From contig NC_087066.1 in assembly GCF_963678635.1 (NCBI RefSeq), forward strand, positions 11,020,517 through 11,084,516: a stretch of DNA of 64,000 bases, written 5' to 3'. Positions 1-11,200 of the stretch are shown here, piece after piece (positions within the stretch are counted from its first letter, which is position 1; each line of letters opens with the position of its first letter). The stretch comes from Symsagittifera roscoffensis. Taxonomy: Eukaryota; Xenacoelomorpha; Acoela; Convolutidae. Both the position numbers and the translations under genes were made by a program. Below the pieces are notes generated by a model. That model had not been told where the DNA came from and searched no databases. It was given only the letters and a program-made list of their open reading frames with translations.

Positions 1-90
1 TTGTTGCCCATGCCCAATTTCACTGCATTATAACAACGTTAATTAAGCTTTCAAAAATTGAATTTGAAGGGGGGAAACTGGAAAAGAGCC
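1..90. repeat. Right end of a miniature inverted-repeat element, type 2, cut by the window edge
   Basis: The stretch ends in GGGGGGAAACTGGAAAAGAGCC. This is the same terminus as the two full type-2 copies at 1667-1879 and 2062-2284, so this is the end of a third copy whose start lies outside the window. Confidence 0.55.
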
Positions 91-196
91 CAGTTTTGAG
101 CTCTTTTATACCCCCTCCCCCACATTCGTTTTTCATGTTTAAAAAAGTAATTAAATATTATCATAATGCAATGAAAGTTGGCATGACAAACTAACA

Positions 197-385
197 ACTC
201 TTTTTCCTACCAGCCCCCCACGTCGTCACACGAGCATCAATGTTATGGTGTAACGAGTGATTAAATATGAAGACCAAATATGTTTGTCATGACCTAATCA
301 ATCGGTATGTCAATTTTCATAAGATTCCAACAATGTGAACAAAAATGTCGATCGTTAAATTTTGCAGGTGGGGGGAGAGAATGAG
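197..385. mobile_element. MITE-like element, type 1 (copy 1)
   Basis: The interior shares long stretches with 499-686 and 1336-1536: CACACGAGCATCAAT, a GAAGACCAAA block, and a GGCCTAAT-like block. The ends are a C-rich left terminus after CTTTTTCC and GCAGGTGGGGGGA on the right, an imperfect inverted repeat. It has no coding capacity. From about 386 to 450 the sequence instead resembles the type-2 interior (TGTGAACAGTTTTGTTCTTCG), so fragments of the two families abut here. Confidence 0.6.
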
Positions 386-498
386 TCTAACTATTGTGAA
401 CAGTTTTGTTCTTCGTACTTTACATGGTAAGATCACGGTGAGCATGTGAAAAAAAATTGCAACGTGCTTGTGGAAGTAGAAAAGAGTACCGCAAGATG

Positions 499-686
499 GC
501 TCTTTTTCCATCCCCCACCTGACCTCACATAGGCATCAATTTTATGATGTTACAAGGGGATTTACAAGGTTGAATATGAAGACCAAAAATGTTTTTCATG
601 GCCTAATTAGTCCGCATGCCATTTTTTGTAACAAACAGAACAAAAAATCTCTTGTAAAAATTGCATGTAGGGGAGAAAAAAGAGCC
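499..686. mobile_element. MITE-like element, type 1 (copy 2)
   Basis: It begins GGCTCTTTTTCCATCCCCCACCT and ends GTAGGGGAGAAAAAAGAGCC, which is an inverted terminal repeat. The interior matches the other type-1 copies (GAATATGAAGACCAAAAATG, GGCCTAATTAGTC). It is short and non-coding. Confidence 0.65.
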
Positions 687-1232
687 GCCAAGATGAATTG
701 TGAACCACCTCCTCCTTCTTTGACTTAACTCACATCTCCTGTTGGCTTCCTTCCTGGAGATAACCTTGCCGTTCTTTCCTCCTCCCATTTATAACTAACT
801 TTTTCCAACCTCGCTTCGGCTACACCTGGCTCTGGTACGGTCAAAACTTAATTTACGCCATCCTGGTGATGAAAGGTAAATTCACTGATGTTGACGTAAA
901 ACTGACATTGTACGCAAGTCTTCTGACTGCTGTAAATATATTTTTAACCGAAAAAAAAAAACAATTCTACTTCAAAAGCTGAGCACGTGACAATAAAATT
1001 ACGAAGTACTGAAAATCAAAGTTCGGCTCAATCAATATAGTCTTCTTAAAAAAGGAACTTCTCCTCTAATTTCTTCCAAAAAACTCTTATAGGACATTGA
1101 AACTCATGTTTTTTATGCCTTGCGACATAAAAGCACGCATTTAGCCTGCTCGCATGCATTATTTATGAAAATAGAATGAGGCGAGGGCTTTCAAAGTAGC
1201 CTTTCCCCACCACTGTCCCCACATTTCCATTC
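687..1232. other. Intergenic, no gene seen
   Basis: AT-rich sequence with no convincing open frame, RNA gene or clear repeat end. Some short pieces resemble the neighbouring elements. Confidence 0.5.
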
Positions 1233-1630
1233 CAGCTTTTCCAACCCCCCCCCCCCACCTGACACGAGCATCAATTTTTTGGTGTAATGAAAAGTCTTAC
1301 GAGGTTGGTTATGAAGACCAAAAATAATTTATTTTGGCTCTTTTTCCTTTCCCCCCCCCACCTCACACGACCGTCAATATATTAGTTTAACGAGTAGTTT
1401 TACGAGGTTGAGTATGAGGACCAAATATGTTTGTCGTGGCCTTATTAGTCTGTATGTAAATTTTCATAACAATCGGACAATGTGGTCAACAAGTTTACAT
1501 GTAAAAATTTGCAGGTGGGGGGAAGGAAAAAGAGCCTATATTTTTTTGGCCTAATTAGTCAGCATGTCAATTTCATAACAATCAGACAATTTTATCAAGA
1601 AATTTAATTGTAAAAGTTTACAGATGAATT
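1233..1630. mobile_element. MITE type 1 (copy 3), interrupted by a nested copy
   Basis: The left half (about 1233-1335) runs from a C-run plus CACCTGACACGAGCATCAAT to GAAGACCAAAAATAATTTA. The right half (about 1537-1630) resumes with GGCCTAATTAGTCAGCATG. In intact copies these two blocks are contiguous, so 1336-1536 was inserted into this copy. Confidence 0.6.
1336..1536. mobile_element. MITE type 1 (copy 4), nested and full length
   Basis: It starts GGCTCTTTTTCC plus a C-run and CACCTCACACGA, and ends GCAGGTGGGGGGAAGGAAAAAGAGCC, giving roughly 20-bp terminal inverted repeats. Length is 201 bp. It sits inside another copy of the same family (1233-1630). No clear target-site duplication; the flanks are TTTATTTT and TATATTTT. 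Confidence 0.7.
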
Positions 1631-1666
1631 TATTGAACTTTATTGATGAGGCCAGATTGTTAATGG

Positions 1667-1879
1667 GGCTCTTTTCCAGTCCCCCCTTTCAAATTCAATT
1701 TTGAAAAGCTTAATGAACGATGTCATAATGCATTGATGTTTGGCGTGGTGAACAAATCGACAACTGTGAACAGATTTGTTCTTCGTACTTTACAGCGTAA
1801 CATCACGCATTTAGCCGTAATAACACGTAAAACAAACATAAAACTCGGTATTTTGAAAGGGGGGAACTGGAAAAGAGCC
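1667..1879. mobile_element. MITE type 2 (copy 1)
   Basis: It starts GGCTCTTTTCCAGTCCCCCC and ends with GGGGGGAACTGGAAAAGAGCC, a terminal inverted repeat of about 20 bp. Internal blocks (TTTGGCGTGGTGAACAAATCG, GCGTAACATCACGCATTTAGCC) recur almost unchanged in 2062-2284. Length 213 bp, non-coding. Confidence 0.75.
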
Positions 1880-1915
1880 CGGAGCTCAAATTTATTGTAA
1901 AAGGAATAAGGTTGC

Positions 1916-2002
1916 TGCTCCCGGGCAGGCTCGAACTGCCGACATCCGCATTGCTCATTCTGTCTATAAGTACGGCGCTCTAACCGACTGAGCTACGGGA
2001 GC
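1916..2002 (-). tRNA. tRNA-Ile(TAT): tRNA-Ile (anticodon TAT) with a short intron
   Basis: On the minus strand the 5' acceptor strand GCTCCCG (from 2002) pairs with CGGGAGC at the other end, followed by discriminator A. The A box TAGCTCAGTCGG and the B box AGTTCGAGCC are canonical. The anticodon stem CCGTA/TGCGG (one G-T pair) closes a loop CT-TAT-A interrupted by about 13 nt before the last loop base, the usual place for a nuclear tRNA intron. Removing it leaves about 74 nt. tRNA-Ile(TAT) commonly has an intron in eukaryotes. It lies between two type-2 MITEs. Confidence 0.88.
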
Positions 2003-2061
2003 TACATAAAAAGTTACTCATTCAAAATCATTTTGAAAACTGCTTTTTTATTCAAGTTCTG

Positions 2062-2284
2062 GGCTCTTTTCCAGTCCCCCCCCCCCGCCTTTCAAATTCA
2101 ATTTTGAAAATTCTATTTAACGTTGTCACAATGCAATGAAATTTAGCGTGGTGAACAAATCGACAATTCTGAACAGATTTAATCTTCATACTTTACAGCG
2201 TAACATCACGCATTTAGCCGTAATAACACGTAAACCAAATATAAAACTCGTTATTTTGAAAAGGGGGGGAACTGGAAAAGAGCC
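2062..2284. mobile_element. MITE type 2 (copy 2)
   Basis: Same termini as 1667-1879 (GGCTCTTTTCCAGTCCCCC and GGGGGAACTGGAAAAGAGCC) and the same interior order, with a few substitutions. It lies in the same orientation about 180 bp downstream, on the other side of the tRNA gene. Confidence 0.75.
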
Positions 2285-3935
2285 AAGTTCTGTTTATTCC
2301 ATACAATGGAAATACAAAAATTGACAGAACTCACATCCGAGTTAGATCGAAAATGTGTCATTTTGACTATCCAAAAGAAAACTTGGAGAAGGCCAAGTGT
2401 AGCTCATTTTGAAGCCCTAATGTTTGTGGTTCGGATTCAAAAATAAGTTCCGAAAGTTGTTTCGGTATCGGGAAAAACTGGCATGTTTTTTTTTTCAGAC
2501 TGAATTAGACACAGGATGAGAGAGATATTTAGAAGACATTTGATACGAGGCTGACCTCCGAATTTTTTTATTAAATGCAGTTAAGAATGCATATAAAAAA
2601 CGATAAATTTGACTGAGAGCAGTTGTTTTTTTATAGGCGGTAGTTTTTCGGCTGATTCCTACTTACCGCAGCTTCTAACCAATTGTATAGAGTTGCAATA
2701 AAAGCTTCAGACTTCAATTTTTATGTGAAAGAAACTTAATATTTTCTACTCTTTAAAATAAATTGTTTTTGTACTATTAATCAGGTCGCCATTTTGAATA
2801 GCAACTTGAAACACAAGGAACAGCAAAAATTAACCGAAAGAAGAGCCCAGAAAATCTTGAAAAAAAAATTCTTTTTTTTGGATTAAAACAATTTTAAACA
2901 ATTGTCAAGTGCCTTCAAGACATTTTACAGTTGTTTAGAACTATTTTAGTCCAGAAAAAAAAATTTTTCAAGGTTTGTCAGGCTGATCCTTGTGTTTCGA
3001 GTTGCTGCTCAAAATGAAGACTTGACTAATAGTACAACAACATTTTTAAGTCTTTTTTTGTTTCTGGCCAACGTATCCAAATCAGCGAAGTCATTATTAT
3101 TCCAAATAACCTGTTCCAAATTTTGACCGATATTATTAGTCGAGATACAAGATTCTTTTTCGAATTTTAAAGAAAAGGAAAGAAAATAAATACTTGGAAT
3201 GATATTAATCTTTCACACCAAACTTACAAAAAAATATGGGGATAGTGTTGATTGATCCAGGAATTGGGAGTTACCAAGCAACTGTGTTTGCAATTAGGCT
3301 AATGGCGGTTGTAGTTTTTTGACTAATTCTTAATGATTTTAATGGGCATAATGTTTGTGCGGGGCGAATTATCCCGCATTCATAATCGCTCCAAATTGAA
3401 ATGAGACAAAGCATTTGATCATATTATTCCGACTCCAATTTTTGCACTAAATTTTTGATATTTTTTATGGAAATCCAAAGTTTGTGATGTTTCCTAATTC
3501 AAACTACTCAATTTTTTTCGTGAACACATAGAAACGCAGTCGATTCAGAGCTTTCACATGATATAAGAGCAATCTTGTTTTTTTTACAGAGAAATTTGTA
3601 TTTTTTAACTAACGATTTTGACAAGATTTTTTTAAAAATCATAATTAATTTATTTAAGTCTTGTGCTCGAACTCATAAACACATTCCACTTGTGTATATT
3701 TTTCTCAAAAAATGAAAGGATTTAAAAACTGCAACTTGAGATTATTTCACTCTGTATTTTTAAATAGCGCGTGGCGGATGTTTCTGGGAGAATAAAACTC
3801 AAAAAAAGCTGCCCTGATACAAGCAACCTTCTACGTAGCAGGCGAGATAGTAATTGCTCATACAACAAAATTCCAACTTTTCGTTGATGGATGTTTTGTT
3901 TTGTCAAAAAAGAGACTACTCGCACCAAAGTTTCA
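2285..3935. other. Intergenic, AT-rich, no gene seen
   Basis: Poly-T/poly-A rich sequence with no supported exon. Around 3800-3830 there is a piece resembling the GCCCTGATACGAGCAGTCTTG end of the repeat family best seen at 13540-13860. Confidence 0.5.
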
Positions 3936-4870
3936 TGGATAAAAATCGATTATAATGGATTTTTGTTCACTAAAATGTGGTCTACATGTTCAATTATCAT
4001 GACAAATTTAGATAACTTAATGGATTTTTAATCCATTTTAAATGATTATTTTTGATAAGTAAAAATCCAACAAAAACTATTAAAATCGATTATAATCCAT
4101 TTTTTTCATTATTTTGAATTTCTTTTTGCACACAAAATCCTTAAAAATTGATTAAACTTTGTAGATAATATTTATATTTTTGCAACATTCTGCAAAACTC
4201 GAACGAACAGGATTATCCGAGGGCGGCCAAAATGTAGTAACTTTAAAGAGGCCGATATGTAGTAGTTTTCCGAAAAAAGGACCAAAAACGGCATTTTTGA
4301 CGAGTTTTTTTTTCAAGAAATTTGCCTGCAGCGCTGAAAATTTGATCGAAATACGTACTTTTTAGTGTTGTGCGAGTGCAGGGAAAATATCAACTTGGCC
4401 AACCTGAAAAAAATTGTCTAGACTTTCGTTTTCTTTTTGAAAGTCACCCCCTACGTTCCCCTTCCTTGCCCCCCCCCCTACGTGTTTATCACACCCCCAA
4501 AGGGTGGCTAAGGTTTAAACGCGGGTTTGCAAATAAAACTCAATTAAAACAATAACAAAAAAAACGTGACTTTTTATAAACTTTCATAAACGCAATTGAA
4601 ATTAGAAAAAAATTGAAAAAAGTTGAGAACTTAAGTTTACCATTTCATGAAAAAAAAACACCACACAAAAAGATTTTAATAATTGGATTAAAATCAATTA
4701 TAATCGATTAGTACTGATTATTTTTTTTTGATCAAATATTTTGAAAATAACTTGAAAATAACCATTATATTCCATTTATAATCTATTATAATCGATAATT
4801 TTTGTTAATTTATAGAGACTGAAAATGAAAATCGAATATAATCGATTATTATCCATAAAACTTTATTATC
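3936..4870. repeat. AT-rich dispersed repeat built on ATAATCGATTAT (family C)
   Basis: Blocks such as AAAATCGATTATAATGGATT and AATCGATTATTATCCAT occur at both ends of this stretch and again at 6210-6500 and 48590-50560. The core is itself palindromic. The interior (about 4170-4520) is unrelated and shows no supported gene. Confidence 0.55.
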
Positions 4871-5204
4871 CATAAAGCTATTCAAACTGCTTCCATTCTT
4901 GTTCGAAAGAACCGAAACAAAATTATGAGAAGTTTAAAACTTGAAAAACGTAATCTTTTGTCTGAAACTTTTTTAACAGCCACTAATATTTCGCACAAAT
5001 TGGTTTTAAGCAAGATACTGCGACTTAATGCACTGAAATAAAACAGAAATATGACTTCTGATTAGAACAATTCATTGTTAAATTTTCGACTTTCTTTTTA
5101 ATATAGTTACATATCTAAATAGTTACAATATAGTTTTTCATATCTTTTTAAAGTGTTTTGTTTCGTTTTTATTGGCCGCACGACCAGAGCCCAGTTTACA
5201 AATA
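4871..5204. other. Upstream region of the large gene
   Basis: AT-rich and without a recognised core promoter. GGCCGCACGACCAG just before the first exon could be an acceptor for an upstream untranslated exon or a spliced leader, but I cannot tell. Confidence 0.3.
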
Positions 5205-5232
5205 ATGGCGAAAGCAACGGAAAAACTGTCAA
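5205..5232 (+). CDS. Large gene, exon 1 (start)
   Basis: ATG GCG AAA GCA starts a short Lys-containing peptide, MAKATEKLS, and ends at the strong donor A|GTAAGA in phase 1. The join to exon 2 gives T-V-D-N in frame, which supports this start. Confidence 0.65.
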
Positions 5233-8200
5233 GTAAGAGAATATATCAATGTGTTCCCATTCAGGAAAGAAATTTATCACCAGTCGTTTTTAAAACCAAA
5301 TCTTAAAGATTAGACAACTTTGAACATTTAAATAAATCTTCTTTTTTTAAATAAATCATAGTGACTAACAGGGGCGGATTTAGGGGGGGGGGGGGGGGCG
5401 GTGTGGGGGAACGGACGCCTCCCCCCCCCCCCTCAGGGATTCGACCCCCTGCCGACCCAAAAATCCGCCCCCCTCGAGAAAATCCTAGATCCGCCCCTGG
5501 TGACTAAAACGCAACAACAGTTTTAGCAAATGAATAAAGAACTTCGAAAATGGTAAACAAGAGTAAGCAGTAATATGGTTTATTCGGAGCTTAACATTTT
5601 CGTTTTATCTTCAGCAATTGTTTTATTTTCGTTTTTTTTAATCATTGCAATCAAATCTCAAAAACTAAAAATCTCGAAAAAAAAGTTCAAACATTAGCTT
5701 CTACCAAAGGGCAAAAATTTTAATTTTCAATATGTTCAGCTGTTGACAATAAGAAGAAAGAGTCCAAAGGAAGTTCTTCCAAATGGCAGCCCATGAGTTG
5801 GGCCAAGAACAGGGCCACCAAACCCCCCAGGAGCAAGCAGCAGTCCGTGAAGGGGGGCAAAGGGGGCGGAAAGAGCAGAGGTAAAAATCTTTCGCTTTAG
5901 GTTCTGACCACGAGCTGGGTAAAAAGAAAAACGAATAACCCGAGTGTAGAAGATTTTGTATTCTCATTAGAAGTTTAAATCTAGCTAAGTTTCAAGCACT
6001 CCCCGTACCCAAGTTACTCAGTTGATAATATCTGACAAATATAGTCGAAATTTCTAAATCACAAAACAACTCTATTGGGGAAGAAATAAAAAAAACTCAT
6101 AAATTTTAATTAATTGGAAAACTTCAAAAATATTTTTCTTAGTTTTCATAGGAACCAACGTCTACAAAAAGCATAAAATATAAGCAATTTAGATGCATTT
6201 TCGAAGACAAAATGGACCAAAAAAAGGATTATAATCAATTATAATCGATTATTATGGATTTTTGTGCATAACTAATTAATAGAATTTGAATATAAGTAAT
6301 GAATTATAATCAATTATAATTGATTATAATTGTATCTAAAAATAAACGAATAAATAATCGATTATAATCGATTATGATGGATTATAATTAATTTTAATTT
6401 GATTTTAAAAAGAGAGATTGTAATTGATTATGATTTGCTTAAAATCAATTGTTTCTCAATTTTAGCAAAACTGGTACTAAAGTTGTAATATAATCGATTA
6501 TTAGCGCTTGAAACTGGATGCGGGAAAGTTTATTTTAAGACGACAAAGCAAAGTTATAGGTTTATGCTCTACGAAGTTATAGTTAAGAAGTTTTGATTTG
6601 TACAAATTATTTTGGAGTTATAATACAGTTTAATGATCTAACCAACATATAATTTCTTATTGTCTAAACATGAGAATTAAAAAAATAAATTGATAACCTC
6701 ATCAAAACCATTTTTTTCTGTACAATTCCCAAAAACATTTTTGTCTCCTATTGCAATCTTTTAGTTATTTTTTCTCCTAAGAAATCCTATAAAAATCTTT
6801 TTTTCTCCAATGAACCCCATTGAAATGTATTTCTTACTAGGCGTTGCTGCATTATAAATTTGAATGAAACCCGTGTAGAATTTTGAACAAAAACTGAGGG
6901 AGGGTTTGTGCTTCATCAATTTCTCAAATTTTCGAAATTTATTGAAAAGTATGACCTAAAACCACACAAAAACAGTAAATTATAGTTTTCTCATTATCTT
7001 CTTCATTAAAACAAGGAACCTCATTATGATTCACTTTTTTTTTCAAAAAAACAAACTTGTTTTCGATGTTTTGACTTTTTTCATTTTGCATCAACATTTA
7101 ATTACCTGCGCAGTAACAAGTATATTTTGTGGGTGCAGGATTCGGTTTTTGATTTTTTCGTACGGCAAATCTAGAATTTTTGAGAGCGTTCTAATTTGAT
7201 TTTCCGAGCTCTGCCTCCGGTTGGTAAAAAAACCGTGGCCCAGTAAAGTTTGTGCCACAGGCTTATTTATGATCGGAAGTTCCAGAAAAGCCGTTGTCGG
7301 CCTTCTTTTTAGGTCGACAAATTTGATTTCTGAGCTCTCGGGAAATAATATAAGGACGCTTTTTTACAAAAGTTTTCTGCGCCGCAGGCAAAATTTTGAA
7401 AAAAGGCTAAAACTGTCGTTTTGAGAACTTATAAGAAATATTTGACCAAAAATTGCGTTTTTTTTCAGCGCGCGCTCCCCCTCAAATTTTGTTATATTGG
7501 CTCCGAAGTCGCCTTTGGAAAGTTTTTGATATTGGCCAGCCAATAATGGATCTTGTAAAACTATACCAAAGGGGGGACCTTTTGGAAATATCTGTAAACC
7601 AGAACTGAGGGGGCGTATGGTTTCATCATAGGTAGTAAGTAATATGTATTTATTGGCGCCAAGGTTTCTTGAGTGAAAAAAAGGAACCCAAAACAGGTAT
7701 ATTTTGTCCTCCCTAGGTACTTCGCGTGCTCCTCCGAGTAACATAGCGGAAGAGGAGGATGAGACCCCGGGAGCGCAAAATGGGGGGAGTGAAATTCCCC
7801 CTGCAGATGAGACAAATCTAACGCCAGGAGGGGGAGGTGGAGGCGGAGGCGGAGGAGGGGCTACTTCTGATGTGAAGAATCCAAAGTACACTGAACACTT
7901 TACTAATATAAGCGCAGAGGAGACTAATCCGGCGGTGACAGGGGCAGTCACCGATAAAGGCAGGCAAATACTATATTCATTTAACCAATTAAAAGCATCA
8001 TATGATGAAAAAGAACTCCCCAAATACGAACGTGGAAATGGCGCGAACGATTTCTAGTTTCGAAAGTGGAATTTAATTTTTGAATTTCCAGCGGAATAAA
8101 AACTCAACCTGTTGATCCAGTTTTCTCAAGTTGGGTTATTGTTATAAAAAAAGCGTAAATCGTTCTAGAAATTCAAAGAGCTTAAAGGTCTTATATATTT

Positions 8201-11200
8201 TTTTGAAATTCGAAAGCTGAGATTTTTTCAACAAATTCAGTGTTTTCTTTATGTTTACCTGCGTTCATTACGCCTTCATTACTCTTTTTCAATTTTCGAT
8301 TGGCTATGTTTCAATTAACAAACAAAAGCTTGCGTTAAAAGTTAGTGTATTTTTTAGCCAACGAGGGAGACGACACAGGAGCCACTGGAGGTAAAGGTCT
8401 AAAAGAATCCACTTAACACTAATTTCTTCCATATCAAAATATTACATTTAAGTAATATGGTAATATAGAAGGAAATTAGTTTCACCAATTACTCTACTGC
8501 CCAAAAAAACTTATGTTTTTTTGATAAAAAACTGGTCTCTAGATGACCTTTCGCACAGGAATAATGTAAATTGACGGCAACTTTCTGTTGAACAATTTCT
8601 GATATACAAAAATACTTTATTATCATCATCGTTCTGACCACTTTGTAATTTTTTGTTGGATTCCTGGAAAATCAAACATATTTCAAAGATATTTTTGCAA
8701 AAAATCAAAATCGCCAAAAAAGTATGAAGGTCTAGCTAAAATCTTTCTTCATTTTTTAGAGACATCAGACATTGATGGTTAAGAGCCGCGTTATGAAAAA
8801 ACTGATAATTTTTTTTTGGTTTCTGTGAACTGCAGTGTACCTATCAGTAAGCCATAACAGGTTTTATTTTAACTCTTTCCAGATTGAGTTATTTTGTTGA
8901 GCAACGCTTTTTCAATGCTCTTTTCATGCTGTTTTTTTTTGCGACTAGAATCTTTACGTCGAACACTGTTGCAGTCGAAATTTGAATGAAATATTTGTCT
9001 TAAGTTCTATTTGCCCTGTGCTACTCTTCATTATAGGGACAGGCAGCAAGAAGTATCGCTACACAAGCGACAGCAGCAAATCCAAGAAGGAGAAGGTTAG
9101 TAAGAAGAGCAGTGGGAAGACCCAGAAGACAGACAGGAGCAGTCCCACGGGCACACAGCAGCCACAGCAGCAGACGGCGGGGGAGTCGCCCAGATACCAA
9201 CAAACACACGGCAGATACAAAAGTGGGCCGATTATTTTCACAGCTTTATTATATATAATTTTAACTGTGTGTAATTTTTTGAGGTTTTGGCTTGAACTTG
9301 AAATTAAAGTCAAAATTACTTATGAGCGATACCATATATAATCGCTTCTATTTTTTTCCCGAATTTCGAGAATGTTTTTTTTTGGAAAGTTAGTTTCAAG
9401 ACAAAACTTTACTGAACATTTTCAATGTCGTCTCCGGTCAAAAAATGATATAGCAGTTTGCTTTTTTAGATACCGCCTTAAGGTTAGTTGAAAGCTCAAA
9501 CTTGGATGTTAGTTCCTTCAGTTTGTTTAGTCATATGACATTTAAATCAATCTAGTTTGTGAAAAGTGTGAAGCGAAAATTATGCACAACCTTCTTTACT
9601 CGTTGCATGCCATTAAATTTTATGTACGTTGTTAGATCTCTCTAACAGCCCCCCCCCCCCCATCCCGAAGCTCATTATTAAGAAAAGCGGGTTCACGTTG
9701 CTTGGTACAAAACTCGCATAAACTGCTTAAACGTTAAAGTAGTCCTTAATATTTGTTTTTAGGGGGAGATTAGTTGAAGAAATTCTGGTCATGTCAAAGG
9801 TGAAGCCTAAAAGTACGTGCATCACAGCAAAAACATGCTCTCACCTGTTTTATGATGTCTATTTAGTGACATCGGGGAGGCCACTGAAGACGTCTCAACA
9901 ACAGGACAGAAGACCGACAACGCAGACCAAAATACGAACAAAAGAACCACTGCTGCTGCTCCTACAGTCACCTCCAAGGCGCACCAGACCAACGTCAAAA
10001 CGGGGGGAGGGGTGTACGGGGACACCTACAGTGCTGTTGATGTCAAAAGCGCCAACAGCAGTGGTGAGAAAAATCCCCGAGTCATTTTTCCGAGTTCGTT
10101 TTCCCGAAAATGGGTTCAAAGTTCTCCAAATGATTGGATGGAAATGAGCGGTAAAGAAAGCATGGAACAATTAGGATCGTATTTTGCTTAACGCTAAATT
10201 CAAAATGAGAAGAAAAATAAGGAAAAAAATTACTCATCAGCGGCATCTAAACGTGTTATTGCCTTCATACTACTAATCTTTGCCTATTAACATTGACCAA
10301 TTTATTCAACAGATGGTACAAAAGTTCAGTATGTTAGTGGCACTGAAAAAACCGAGACAATTAAACGACAGCAAAACCAAACTGGTACCGTCCGTTCAAG
10401 AAGAAAGTCAGCCGTGACGACAACAGTGGCACCAAATGAAACGACAATGATCCGAAGTACATCTCGGGCAAATATAACGACTGCAGTCACCGAGACGAGA
10501 GGAAGAGCGACGACTGTAGATACTGGAGCGCCACCGCCCACTACTACTCGGACGCCGGGTGGGGTGACTACTGGGGGAAGCGGAATGCCGCACTCAACTG
10601 CAGTCGCGGATAGAAGTGGAGAACCGAGTAATTATAATTACTCGAAAGAAGTGAGTGTTTTCTTAATTCTTTTTTCAAATTCTTGAAATCCTTGCGGGCC
10701 AGGCAACAAATTCAGCGCAGAAAGTTAATAAAAAAACTGCATGAAAATTTTCAGCCGGAGCATAAAAGCGATTATCCGCAAAAAGCTGACCAGCTCTTAA
10801 ATTGGAGCATTATTTTAGATAAATCGTCCGAATTCAGTGTCAAAGAACAAATAAATACATTCCTTTCTGTCTTGTTTTTCTTTGTTTTTTTTTCTGCAGG
10901 AAAAAGATTTAATATTTGATCACGCTTAAAATTGTTTTATATCGGTATGACGTTTTTTTTTCAAGGTCAATTTAATTTAAATTGTGGATTTTCCTGGAAG
11001 AAAACAAAAAGCCAATTACCTGAAATTTCAATCATGATAAGTTCTAAAATGAATATGATTTTTAAAAAGGGCTTGAATCTAGTGAAGACTCTTTATGTAG
11101 GTCTTGGTAATTCTTTTTTTGTTTTTTTTTTATATTAAAAAGTCTCAAACTTTTGACTTCTCTTTTAGTTCATTTCATTGACTTTTTGAAAAGGAGGCCA

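Noticed and set aside
9021-9313. Minus-strand ORFs opposite exon 5 with hydrophobic, Leu-rich translations
   Set aside because: They are antisense shadows of a Gln/Ser/Lys-rich exon; the plus strand has splice borders and fits the gene model.
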